64,000 bases of DNA from Hyphomicrobium sp. (GTDB lineage: Bacteria > Pseudomonadota > Alphaproteobacteria > Rhizobiales > Hyphomicrobiaceae), in contig NZ_JAIELN010000009.1 of NCBI RefSeq assembly GCF_019753045.1, positions 62,001-126,000 on the forward strand. Direction: 5' to 3'. The notes beneath the pieces are model-generated. The model had not been told where the DNA came from. It saw nothing but the letters and a program-made list of their open reading frames with translations, and searched no databases. Position numbers and translations under genes: made by a program. Below, in pieces: positions 1-7,934 of this stretch. Position 1 is the stretch's first letter. Each line of letters begins with the position of its first letter.

Positions 1-1
1 T

Positions 2-364
2 TCTCTATTTGCCGGCGGAGCGCTTGTGCTCGCGACGGCGGCCACCGGCGCGGCAGCTGCGTCGATCAACCCGGGCGGCTTGACGTTCCATTCAACGGGC
101 AGCCTGCAGATCCCGGTCCGCTCCGGCGGAGGCGGGATGCATGCGGGTTCTGGCGGCCACATGATGGGCGGGCCACACTTCGCGGGCCCTTTGGTCCATC
201 GACAGCTGGGCCGGACATACATGGCCGGCCACCACCACCATCACCATAACCGCTTCTTCTTTGCCGGTTACCCCTACTATTACTACGATGACGGCTATTA
301 CGACGATTACGATTCAAGCTGCTGGTGGAGCCGCTCGCATCGGCGCTGGATCTGCAGCGACTAA
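2..364 (+). CDS. Small secreted His/Tyr-rich protein, 5' end outside window
   Basis: The frame is open from the left edge, so the start codon lies upstream; the GTG at 26 falls inside what reads as the hydrophobic core of a signal peptide (Leu-Phe-Ala-Gly-Gly-Ala-Leu, then an Ala-rich stretch). The mature part is Gly/His-rich, contains six consecutive histidines and ends in a Tyr/Asp-rich tail with two adjacent Trp. No enzyme motif is visible. A strong hairpin follows directly. Similar short exported Tyr/His/Arg-rich proteins recur at 24.0, 24.6 and 28.5 kb. Metal binding through the His run is possible but is only inference. Confidence 0.6.
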   Translation, partial: SLFAGGALVLATAATGAAAASINPGGLTFHSTGSLQIPVRSGGGGMHAGSGGHMMGGPHFAGPLVHRQLGRTYMAGHHHHHHNRFFFAGYPYYYYDDGYYDDYDSSCWWSRSHRRWICSD

Positions 365-396
365 GGGCTGAAACACGTAATCAAGTCATCACGATA

Positions 397-430
397 GACC
401 CTCAGCACCGACGTTTGTTGAGGGTCTTTG
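397..430 (+). terminator. Rho-independent terminator
   Basis: An 8-bp perfect inverted repeat (GACCCTCA / TGAGGGTC) with a 14-nt loop is followed by a short T run. It lies 33 nt after the stop of the preceding secreted-protein gene. Confidence 0.6.
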
Positions 431-598
431 CATGTTTTTTATGCGCGAGCGCGGGCGTCCGAGCAATTCGGAGGGCTATTGAAACGAAACGTCCACGATG
501 ACATCAATCCTGGAGCATGCGCTAATCAATGCTCAACCATCTTCAGACTAGGCTGCCCCGTCTCATTTCCGCCCGCCAGCATACCCAAGGTCTGTAAA

Positions 599-2254
599 AT
601 GTACCGCCTGCTTCCCCAGCGACAGCGCCCCCTGACAGGCCTTGCCATGATGGCGCTGATTGCACTGGCAACGAGTTCGACGATCGATAGCGCCGAAGCC
701 GCAAGCCGCCGGTCGCGCAATCTCGACGACATTTCGCAGGATACTTTGACCGGCCAGCCCATGATGGCGATCGTGTCTCTCAAGGATCAGCGGGTCAGCA
801 TTTACGACGCGGCCGGCGGTGTCATGCGCGCGCCGGTTTCAAGTGGACGAACCGGTTACGAGACCCCAGTCGGCACCTACAGCGTTCTTCAAAAGGAAGA
901 GGAACACTATTCGAACGTCTACGATGATGCGTCGATGCACTTCATGCAACGCATCACATGGTCCGGCGTAGCGCTCCATGCGGGCGCCCTTCCGGGCTAC
1001 CCGGCATCGCATGGATGCGTCCGGATGCCCGACGGCTTCGCCCAGCGCCTGTTTCCGCTGACCAAGATCGGCATGCGCGTGATCGTCGCCTACGACGACG
1101 TCGCGCCCGTCGAGATTTCCCACCCGATGCTGCTGAAGCCGACGCCGCCGCCTGCAGTCGAGTCTGCTGTCGCGATCCCTATGTCGTACGACGGCCAGGA
1201 CAGCGACGATAGCGCGAGTCCGTTTGAACCCAACGTGAAGCGTTGGCCGGCGCGCAAGGCCCAACTCGAAGCCCTGAAAACCATTGCGGCCGGCAAGCGG
1301 ATTGAAGCCGATTCCGCAAATTCCCAGGCCGACGAGATGAAGCAGATCGTCGACGAAAAGAAAGAGCCTCGCGACAAGGCCGCCAAGATTGTCCGCAAAG
1401 CCGAGGCCGCAAAAAAGTCCGCCGACGATCGAGTTGCAAAGGCTGAGAAAGGACTGGCGGCCGCAAAGTCCCCCAAAGCCGCCAAGAATTGGGAAGACAC
1501 GAAGGCGAAAGCGACGAAAAGCGCTGAAGAAGCCGCAGCAAAATTGGCTGTCGCGACCGCAACTCTGAAAGCGGCCGAAGATGAATTTCAGGCTGCCGTG
1601 AAACAAGCGGCGCCCTCTGAAGCCGCAAGAGCCATCGCTGTCGCCGCGGCAGACGACGCCAAGCACAAGACGCAACCGGTTTCGATATTCATCAGCCTCA
1701 AGACGCAACGGCTCTATGTGCGCCAAGGCTACGAGCCCGTATTCGAAGCCCCTGTCACAATCAGCGAGCCCGATAGACCGATCGGCACGCACATCTATAC
1801 CGCCGTCGAATACACGAACGACGGCAAGGATCTGCGCTGGCACGCCGTAACCTTGGAACACAAGGAAGCCGATTACGCCTACAACGACGACGACCGCCTC
1901 CAGAAAACGAGCGATGCCGTCAACAACACGCCCCAGACCGACCTCGCCAAAGCCACTGCTGCGCTCGACCGGATCACAATTTCGCCGGAAGTCATCGCGC
2001 GCTTTTCCGAGGTCGCCTGGCCCGGCTCATCGCTGATTATTTCCGATGAACCGATGAGCAAAGAAACCAACAAGGCAACGGACTTCATCGTGCTTGTTAG
2101 TACCGAACCTCAAGGCGGCATCAAAAAGCGGCCGAAGCAGTTCTTCCCGTCCGATAACTTCTATCGCGATAGCTCCGACGATTTCTATTACGGCTACGAC
2201 CGTTACGGACGGCGGGGATACCCACGACAGAAGTCCTACTTCGGCTGGTGGTGA
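599..2254 (+). CDS. L,D-transpeptidase (YkuD) with second YkuD-like region
   Basis: Predicted periplasmic enzyme that forms 3-3 peptidoglycan cross-links or attaches proteins to peptidoglycan. The ATG at 599 is chosen because it starts directly at a signal peptide (residues 1 to about 33, ending near Ala-Glu-Ala-Ala); the frame runs further upstream but that part has no protein-like character. A YkuD domain follows, with the signature Ser-His-Gly-Cys-Val-Arg and catalytic Cys at residue 140, and an upstream active-site-type His in a His-Ala-Gly motif. Residues about 220-350 are a long Ala/Lys/Glu-rich coiled coil. Residues about 360-490 resemble a second YkuD fold (isoleucine-rich strand, Leu-Lys-Thr-Gln-Arg-Leu-Tyr) but lack a Ser-His-Gly-Cys motif, so this copy is probably not catalytic. 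The C-terminus is Tyr/Arg/Asp-rich. At 551 residues it is much longer than simple YkuD enzymes. Confidence 0.85.
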   Translation: MYRLLPQRQRPLTGLAMMALIALATSSTIDSAEAASRRSRNLDDISQDTLTGQPMMAIVSLKDQRVSIYDAAGGVMRAPVSSGRTGYETPVGTYSVLQKEEEHYSNVYDDASMHFMQRITWSGVALHAGALPGYPASHGCVRMPDGFAQRLFPLTKIGMRVIVAYDDVAPVEISHPMLLKPTPPPAVESAVAIPMSYDGQDSDDSASPFEPNVKRWPARKAQLEALKTIAAGKRIEADSANSQADEMKQIVDEKKEPRDKAAKIVRKAEAAKKSADDRVAKAEKGLAAAKSPKAAKNWEDTKAKATKSAEEAAAKLAVATATLKAAEDEFQAAVKQAAPSEAARAIAVAAADDAKHKTQPVSIFISLKTQRLYVRQGYEPVFEAPVTISEPDRPIGTHIYTAVEYTNDGKDLRWHAVTLEHKEADYAYNDDDRLQKTSDAVNNTPQTDLAKATAALDRITISPEVIARFSEVAWPGSSLIISDEPMSKETNKATDFIVLVSTEPQGGIKKRPKQFFPSDNFYRDSSDDFYYGYDRYGRRGYPRQKSYFGWW

Positions 2255-2376
2255 CGCGCGGACGGCCCCCTCCCTGCCGCCTTGTTGACACCAAAAATGC
2301 GCAGGAAGCCCCCGCTTCCTTGAAAATGCCGCGAGGACGTTATTGCCTCCGAACAATCGAATTCGGAGGATCCCTC

Positions 2377-2550
2377 ATGAATGCCCAACCACGCCTTGCA
2401 AGCGACATCTCCACACTCGGAGTGATCGAGCAACTGCGCGACGCGCTGAAATACGCCGACAGCGAACTTCAGCGCCGCTGCGTCATCTCGAGCAAAGTTC
2501 GCGAAGCCCTGACCGTCGCCGAGCGCTTTCTCGCCAAAGCCGGACCCTGA
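2377..2550 (+). CDS. Small conserved-looking hypothetical protein (57 aa)
   Basis: A short gene with a good GGAGG ribosome-binding site 7 nt before the ATG, which decides this start over the upstream GTG at 2248. The product is soluble and predicted mostly helical (Val-Ile-Glu-Gln-Leu-Arg-Asp-Ala-Leu), with a single Cys. I do not recognise a family. It follows the L,D-transpeptidase in the same direction by about 120 nt and is convergent with the next gene. Confidence 0.5.
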   Translation: MNAQPRLASDISTLGVIEQLRDALKYADSELQRRCVISSKVREALTVAERFLAKAGP

Positions 2551-2573
2551 AGCGCCGCGATCCGGCCCGAAGC

Positions 2574-3209
2574 TCAATCAAACTGCTGCCCACGAACCCA
2601 CTTGAATCGGGAAACAAGCGCATGGAAACAGGCGCGTGCCGTCTCCCTGAAGGTGCGCCTGGACGTGGCGCCGTCGAACAGCTCATCGAATTCGAAGCGT
2701 GGCGTGAGACCAAGCCGATGTCTGTGCGGATAATAAAACACCAGCACCGGCGAACGCCGCCACCAGACCTTGAACTCGGCGTCTGACATTTGCCGCGGCG
2801 ACACGGGCCACAGCAAGCCTCCGGCATGAACCATGTCCGCCGAAATCAAATCGTAAACAGCGGTCGCAATGCCCTTCCGCTGAAACGATCTCTGGACTTC
2901 CGCTTTTGTGATGAGCGCGATCCCGTTGACCATGTGGCCCACCTCGCAGGATCCAACGGCTTCCTCACCGATCACAGCCGACAGTTCCGTGCGGAAAATG
3001 CGATACAACATGCCGGCGTCCGTCAGAGCCCGCCGCAAGAAAAACACGCGTCCATTTTTGGTGGTTAGCGGAACGAGCGGCTTATCGAGCACCAAGGCCC
3101 GTAAACGCGTCTCCGCCTCCATCGGATCGAAGTCCGACTTGGCGTGCTGCGCCATCAGTCTCGAGTAAGAGGCTTCGGCTTTCTGCAATCGCTCAGACAC
3201 GACCACCAC
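2574..3209 (-). CDS. GNAT-like acetyltransferase domain protein
   Basis: A 211-residue protein whose middle part has the GNAT layout: a beta segment (Gly-Ile-Ala-Leu-Ile-Thr), then a diverged acetyl-CoA loop Gln-Arg-Lys-Gly-Ile-Ala-Thr-Ala-Val-Tyr-Asp at about residues 111-121, followed by a hydrophobic segment with Trp-Pro-Val-Ser-Pro. The ends match nothing I know. Several GTG codons lie together at the 5' end (3209 is the first), so the start is uncertain; ATG at Met19 is an alternative. The substrate cannot be deduced. It is convergent with the 57-aa gene upstream on the map. Confidence 0.55.
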   Translation of the reverse strand: MVVVSERLQKAEASYSRLMAQHAKSDFDPMEAETRLRALVLDKPLVPLTTKNGRVFFLRRALTDAGMLYRIFRTELSAVIGEEAVGSCEVGHMVNGIALITKAEVQRSFQRKGIATAVYDLISADMVHAGGLLWPVSPRQMSDAEFKVWWRRSPVLVFYYPHRHRLGLTPRFEFDELFDGATSRRTFRETARACFHALVSRFKWVRGQQFD

Positions 3210-3533
3210 CTAGGCTTTGCGTCAGCTGTCGGATACGTCCCGGTAAGAATTCGGCAGAAGGAGTTAACAAGCGGCCAATTCTGCCCCGTGCCAAACGGCC
3301 CAAATGTGGAGCACACCGCATTTATTAATCCGATAACGGAAAACCCGGGGTTTATGCTGCGCATGCGCCGCATTCCGGACCGGGAGTTCAACCGGTAAGC
3401 ATCCGGGAGAATTGCTATCGGGCCGAGGGTGTCATTGTGATATTTCGGTCGCCCGCGCGGCACGCTGCAAGTATAGAGCCTGCAGCCGTTCGTTCCATCC
3501 AGCCGTGATGGCAACTTTAAGGGGTCATGAAAG
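3210..3533. other. Intergenic region between divergent genes
   Basis: About 320 nt between the GNAT-like gene (minus) and the EmrA-type gene (plus). It should hold both promoters. I see no clear palindromic operator or RNA gene; an AAGGGG close to 3520 may be the ribosome-binding site of the EmrA-type gene. Confidence 0.4.
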
Positions 3534-4445
3534 TTGCAGCCTACGAATAAGCGGAAAAAATCCATGCAAGATCGATTGCAAGAGAAGAAGCCGTTGGCCA
3601 GTGCTGTCCCCAACAGCGCCCCGCCATCCGCGCGTCAGCCGCTTCTCTCCAAGCGCGCCCTTTCCGTTATCGGCACGCTCGCACTCATCGGTCTGATCGT
3701 TGCCGGATATTTTTATTGGCAACATTCGACACTTTTTCCCTCAACGGATAATGCGCAGGTCCAGGCCAACATTGTCCAGATAACTCCGTTCGTGAGCGGG
3801 CGCGTAACAGAGGTCAAAGTCCAACCCTTCGCATCCGTGAAGTCCGGCGACATCCTGGTGCAGCTCGACCCCGCACCCTACGAGTCGGCGCTGAAGCTGG
3901 CGCAGTCGCGCCTCACCGTCGCACAGCAGCAGCCGACAGGAACAGGGCCGCAGGCCGCCGCCGCGAAGGCGAACGTTGAGCAAGCGCAATTGGCCGTCGA
4001 TCAGGCCCAGCTCGATCTCGATCATGCCACCATCAAAGCGCCGGTCGACGGAACAGTCGGCAGGGTCCGCGTTCAGCCGGGAGAACTCGCCAAAGCCGGC
4101 ATGCCCCTCTTCCCGCTCGTCGATACGGCGCATTGGTGGGTCGACGCGAATTTCAAGGAAACTGATCTCGCCCGCATCAAGGCCGGCCAAACCGCCCACA
4201 TCACGGTCGATGCGTTCCCGTCGCTGGCCTTGACCGGCAAGGTCGAAGCCATCAGCCGGGCCAGCAGTGCCGCGTTTTCGCTGATGCCGGCAGAGAATGC
4301 CACGGGCAGCTGGGTAAAAGTCGTCCAGCGGTTCCCCGTGCGCATCGGACTGACGCTCGGCCCGGACGATCCCCCGATCGGCGTCGGTGCCTCCGCGACC
4401 GTGACGATCGACACCGCCGGAGAAGGCAACAGTGGCGGCAAGTGA
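3534..4445 (+). CDS. emrA: HlyD/EmrA family membrane fusion protein
   Basis: Periplasmic adaptor of a multidrug export pump. One N-terminal membrane anchor (residues about 43-63) is followed by the biotinyl-lipoyl half-motif Thr-Pro-Phe-Val-Ser-Gly-Arg-Val, a Gln/Ala-rich alpha-hairpin, the second lipoyl half (Ile-Lys-Ala-Pro-Val-Asp-Gly-Thr-Val-Gly) and a beta-barrel domain. The length (about 300 aa) is slightly short for EmrA, mainly because the hairpin is short. The start is uncertain: TTG 3534 has AAGGGG 9 nt upstream, while ATG 3564 gives a more usual codon. It overlaps the EmrB gene by 14 nt, so the two are one operon. Substrates are unknown. Confidence 0.85.
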   Translation: MQPTNKRKKSMQDRLQEKKPLASAVPNSAPPSARQPLLSKRALSVIGTLALIGLIVAGYFYWQHSTLFPSTDNAQVQANIVQITPFVSGRVTEVKVQPFASVKSGDILVQLDPAPYESALKLAQSRLTVAQQQPTGTGPQAAAAKANVEQAQLAVDQAQLDLDHATIKAPVDGTVGRVRVQPGELAKAGMPLFPLVDTAHWWVDANFKETDLARIKAGQTAHITVDAFPSLALTGKVEAISRASSAAFSLMPAENATGSWVKVVQRFPVRIGLTLGPDDPPIGVGASATVTIDTAGEGNSGGK

Positions 4446-5979
4446 TCGAGTAGCTGATCAAGCGAGCATGCCAACCGCCGATAGGCTGATGACCTCGCTC
4501 GCCGTTCTTCTAGCCGTGCTCATGGTCATTCTCGACATGACCGTGGTGAATGTCGCACTGCCCGACATGATGGGCGCGCTCGGTGCTACACCCGATCAGA
4601 TTACGTGGGTTTTGACGTCCTACATTGTCGCTGAGGCGATCGTCATTCCGATGAGCGGCTTTCTCGCCGAGCGGTTCGGAAGAAAGCGCGTTCTCGTCGC
4701 GAGCGTCGGGGGCTTCGTCGTCGCGTCGATGCTCTGCGGCCAGTCCCACACACTCTTTCAGATGGTGTTGTTTCGCCTCCTCCAGGGCGCCTTCGGTGCG
4801 AGCGTCATTCCGCTTTCCCAAGCAACGATGGTCGACAGCTACGATGCGGCGAGCCGCGGCAAAGCCATGGCCGTTTGGGGAATAGGCGTTCTTCTCGGGC
4901 CCATCATGGGTCCGACGGTCGGCGGCTTCATCACCGATCACCTTGGCTGGCAGTGGGTATTCTACATCAATCTGCCGATCGGGATCGTCAACCTCGCGCT
5001 ACTCATCGCTTACATCAGACCGACGAAACCGATCGCCGTACCGATCGATTGGCTGGGAGCCGCCCTTTTGGCAATCGGCGTCGGCAGCCTTCAGATGCTT
5101 CTCGATCGCGGCAACGTCGAAGACTGGCTGCAATCGAGCCTGATCATAAGTTTGGGCCTGATATCGATCGTCTGCATCGCGGCGTTCGTTTACAGAAGCT
5201 TCAATCGGCCGGATGCAATCCTCCAGCTCAGTCTGCTGAAGGATCGAAATCTCGCGACGGCCACGTTCCTCATCATGGCGTTCGGCGTCGGAATGCTGAG
5301 CACGATAGCGCTGCAGCCGCTCTTTCTGGAACATCTGCTCGGCTATCCCGCAAGCACGGCAGGGCTCGTCATGGCCCCGCGCGGCATCGCCGTCATGGCT
5401 GGCATGGTCATTGTCGCCGCGTTGATCTCGCATATCGATTCACGCTGGCTCGTGTTCTTCGGCCTCGTGTTGGCGGCCGCCGGCACATACGTGACGACGA
5501 GGACGTACAATCTCGAGATCGACAAATTCTGGATCATCGCGCCGACCATCTTTCAGGGCATCGGCATGGGCATGATATTCGTGCCCCTTTCGACGCTCGC
5601 CTACCAGACCTTGCCGAAGAGCGCCTCGGATCAGGCGGCGAGCATTTTCAACATCGCACGGACGATCGGCGGTTCCGTCGGGATTGCAATCGCTGCAACC
5701 ATTTTGACCCGCACGGCGCATCAGAACTGGCAAACGCTCGGCGCCGCAATGGACCCCTACAATCCCGCGATGCAGACGTGGCTCGAAGCGACCGGCGTGG
5801 GGCCGTCCAGTCCCGTTGCACAGCAGATGCTCGGCGCCGAACTCATGCGCCAGTCGATGATGATCGGCTTTGTTGAAGCCTTTGGCTTCATCACGCTGAG
5901 CTTCCTCATTCTGATCCCCTTCGTGCTCCTGCTGAAGGACACCGGCGCCGGCTCGCCCTACGCCGTCGGAGGGAAATAA
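4432..5979 (+). CDS. emrB: DHA2 family MFS exporter, EmrB/QacA type
   Basis: Inner-membrane proton-coupled drug exporter with about 14 predicted membrane segments (515 aa, usual for DHA2). Seen: the motif A region Gly-Phe-Leu-Ala-Glu-Arg-Phe-Gly-Arg-Lys-Arg between helices 2 and 3, and the motif C-like Gly-Ile-Gly-Val-Leu-Leu-Gly-Pro-Ile-Met-Gly-Pro in helix 5. The GTG start at 4432 lies inside the end of emrA and has GGAGAAGG 5 nt upstream, which favours it over ATG 4468. Together with EmrA it would need an outer-membrane TolC partner, which is not in the window. Confidence 0.9.
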   Translation: MAASDRVADQASMPTADRLMTSLAVLLAVLMVILDMTVVNVALPDMMGALGATPDQITWVLTSYIVAEAIVIPMSGFLAERFGRKRVLVASVGGFVVASMLCGQSHTLFQMVLFRLLQGAFGASVIPLSQATMVDSYDAASRGKAMAVWGIGVLLGPIMGPTVGGFITDHLGWQWVFYINLPIGIVNLALLIAYIRPTKPIAVPIDWLGAALLAIGVGSLQMLLDRGNVEDWLQSSLIISLGLISIVCIAAFVYRSFNRPDAILQLSLLKDRNLATATFLIMAFGVGMLSTIALQPLFLEHLLGYPASTAGLVMAPRGIAVMAGMVIVAALISHIDSRWLVFFGLVLAAAGTYVTTRTYNLEIDKFWIIAPTIFQGIGMGMIFVPLSTLAYQTLPKSASDQAASIFNIARTIGGSVGIAIAATILTRTAHQNWQTLGAAMDPYNPAMQTWLEATGVGPSSPVAQQMLGAELMRQSMMIGFVEAFGFITLSFLILIPFVLLLKDTGAGSPYAVGGK

Positions 5980-5989
5980 ACGCCGCTGA

Positions 5990-7246
5990 TTATCGGCTCA
6001 AAGCTGCCGCGCAGGATCGAAGTTCATCGACGGAGTGTTCCGACGAAATGAAAAATCTCAACCGGCCGGAGTTGATCCGCACGCCGGGATAGATGATTGG
6101 CGACGGGTTGAAGCCCTGCTCATACATGCGCTCCAGCAGCTTGCCTGTATTCTTCACTGAACCGACAATAATGGGAACCATTCCAAGTCCGATGCTCGTC
6201 CCCGTATCGAACCCACGCGCGCGGCAGTCTCTGAAAAACAGCTGGCAATTATCATGGAGGCGATGGACGCGCTCCGGCTCACTTTTGAGAATGCGCAGGC
6301 TTGCGAGCGCTGCGGCAGTCATCGCCGGGGCAAGGCCCACCGAGTAGACGAAACTCGGCGAAGAATATTTGAGAATTTCGATCAGATCCGCATTGCCGGC
6401 AATAAACCCGCCGCAGGATGCGAGCGACTTACTCAGAGTGCCCATGAAAACGTCGATTTTCCTTGGGTCAACTCCGGTGTATTCCGCGACGCCACGGCCG
6501 CTTTCGCCCAAAACCCCGACGCCGTGGGCATCATCCACCATCAACCAACAGCCGAATTTCTCTTTGATCTCGGTGAGGCTGGAAAGATCGACACAATCAC
6601 CCTCGGTCGAATAAAGCCCCTCAATGACAATCAATACGTTTCTGAAGCTGTCGCGATTTCGGAGAAGCAGCCGGACAAGGGATTCCAAATCGTTGTGTTT
6701 GAACGTCTTTATTTCAGCGCCGGATAGCCGTGCGCCGACGATGGCACTGTTGTGCACGAACTCATCGTGAACAACGAGGTCACCCTTGTTCACAAGTGTG
6801 GCTATCGTTGACACGTTGGCGGCATGCCCGCTCACAAACGTAAGCGAGTTTTCGAAGCCGAAAAACTCTGCAAGCTCCGTTTCAAGCTGCTGATGCAGGT
6901 CCAGGTTTCCCGAAATCATGCGGCTTGCCGATATACAGGAACCAAACGCGTCGATTGCGCTCCTCGCTGCCGCCAGAACTTCCGGATGATCGCTCAGGCC
7001 GAGATAATCGCACCACCCGAAGTTTACGCGTTGCTGCCCATCGATGATCACCGACCTCTTCGAACGGCTTTCCTGAATTTTGAAGAAAGGATTTTCTATC
7101 CCCCAGGACTGCGCCAACATTTGATATTGCCGGATCGACCGAAATCGCGACGTATCGGAAAATGCTGCGGCCTCTCGATGGCCGAACCTCTGAGCTTTTT
7201 GGAAACCAAAAGCGGGTCTCAAGGCGCGAGTGGTATTCGATGCCAT
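5990..7246 (-). CDS. Alpha-oxoamine synthase family PLP enzyme
   Basis: PLP-dependent condensation of an amino acid with an acyl thioester, as in 8-amino-7-oxononanoate synthase, 5-aminolevulinate synthase, 2-amino-3-ketobutyrate ligase and serine palmitoyltransferase. Seen: the glycine-rich substrate region with Ala-Ser-Arg-Met-Ile-Ser-Gly at about 107-113, the Asp-Asp-Ala-His cofactor motif at 238-241, and Gly-Thr-Leu-Ser-Lys with the PLP lysine at 273. The roughly 45-residue N-terminal extension before Asn-Pro-Phe-Phe resembles serine palmitoyltransferase or CqsA-like members more than BioF. It has an ATG with GAGAGG upstream. It is divergent from a MocR regulator across a 690-nt gap, which suggests that regulator controls it. 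No bio, hem or sphingolipid genes are adjacent, so the product is undecided. Confidence 0.8.
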   Translation of the reverse strand: MASNTTRALRPAFGFQKAQRFGHREAAAFSDTSRFRSIRQYQMLAQSWGIENPFFKIQESRSKRSVIIDGQQRVNFGWCDYLGLSDHPEVLAAARSAIDAFGSCISASRMISGNLDLHQQLETELAEFFGFENSLTFVSGHAANVSTIATLVNKGDLVVHDEFVHNSAIVGARLSGAEIKTFKHNDLESLVRLLLRNRDSFRNVLIVIEGLYSTEGDCVDLSSLTEIKEKFGCWLMVDDAHGVGVLGESGRGVAEYTGVDPRKIDVFMGTLSKSLASCGGFIAGNADLIEILKYSSPSFVYSVGLAPAMTAAALASLRILKSEPERVHRLHDNCQLFFRDCRARGFDTGTSIGLGMVPIIVGSVKNTGKLLERMYEQGFNPSPIIYPGVRINSGRLRFFISSEHSVDELRSCAAALSR

Positions 7247-7934
7247 GGGCTGGACCTCTCAATCCTGCGAGAAAGGATGCGTCCCTGCGATAATCCGTTA
7301 GAGGATCAATCCCGATGCAGGCCTCATTCCCCATTTGTGGGCGGAGGTCGTCGCTCGAGATCGCGCAGCTATCAAATATACAACGGCCCAGACGAGCGAT
7401 GATGTCCCTACTCGCGGGTCAATTCGGTGTCACCAGTTGAACTAGCTGAATGGCCTAGTCGCCTCGCTCGCAGCGGAGGAGTCTCCGCGAACACGGCAGA
7501 TCCTGTCCACGAACGATCGATCGTTGCTGATGAGTACCCTGAGTTTCTTTTGCGAAATGGAATTTCGCGCAGTCAGAATGCCGAGGACGGAAAACTGCGC
7601 GTTCAGCGCGTACGCGTGAAGCTCGGCTTGGGGGATGGGCTCCGCCTCGCCTCGCTTCGCTTCACTTCACAAACAGCTCGCTGACGTGGAGATCCTTCTC
7701 GAACAATTGGCGTGATCCATCCAGGTGCCGGCGCCGCTATCACCCCGACGAACCCTTTCTCAAATATTTTTGATGTCGGCGACAGCGGGATCACGACCCT
7801 CACGCACAGTCTGGCGGGTGTCCGCGCATCGGCCGACCCTCCGAATTCCGTTTCTTTCGCTGCGCTCCGACTGTAAAAGGCAAGTGGACTGCTGGAAGCC
7901 ACGATTTCGTCATCAGTATACAGGCCACTTAGAG
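7247..7934. other. Long intergenic region between oxoamine synthase and mocR-type gene
   Basis: Nearly 690 nt with no supported gene. Around 7640-7680 there is a low-complexity run of repeated CTCGC/CTTCGC-type units. Between about 7690 and 7878 one plus frame reads as ordinary protein-like sequence ending in TAA, possibly a decayed gene. The promoters of both flanking genes must lie here. Confidence 0.35.

Noticed and set aside
839-1861. Long minus-strand open frame (340 codons) inside the L,D-transpeptidase gene
   Set aside because: It is antisense to a gene with clear YkuD motifs and a signal peptide; composition is Gly/Arg/Phe-rich, as expected for a shadow frame in GC-rich DNA.
4875-5876. 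333-codon plus-strand frame inside emrB
   Set aside because: Arg/His/Asp-rich out-of-frame reading of a membrane-protein gene with no ribosome-binding site or family signal.
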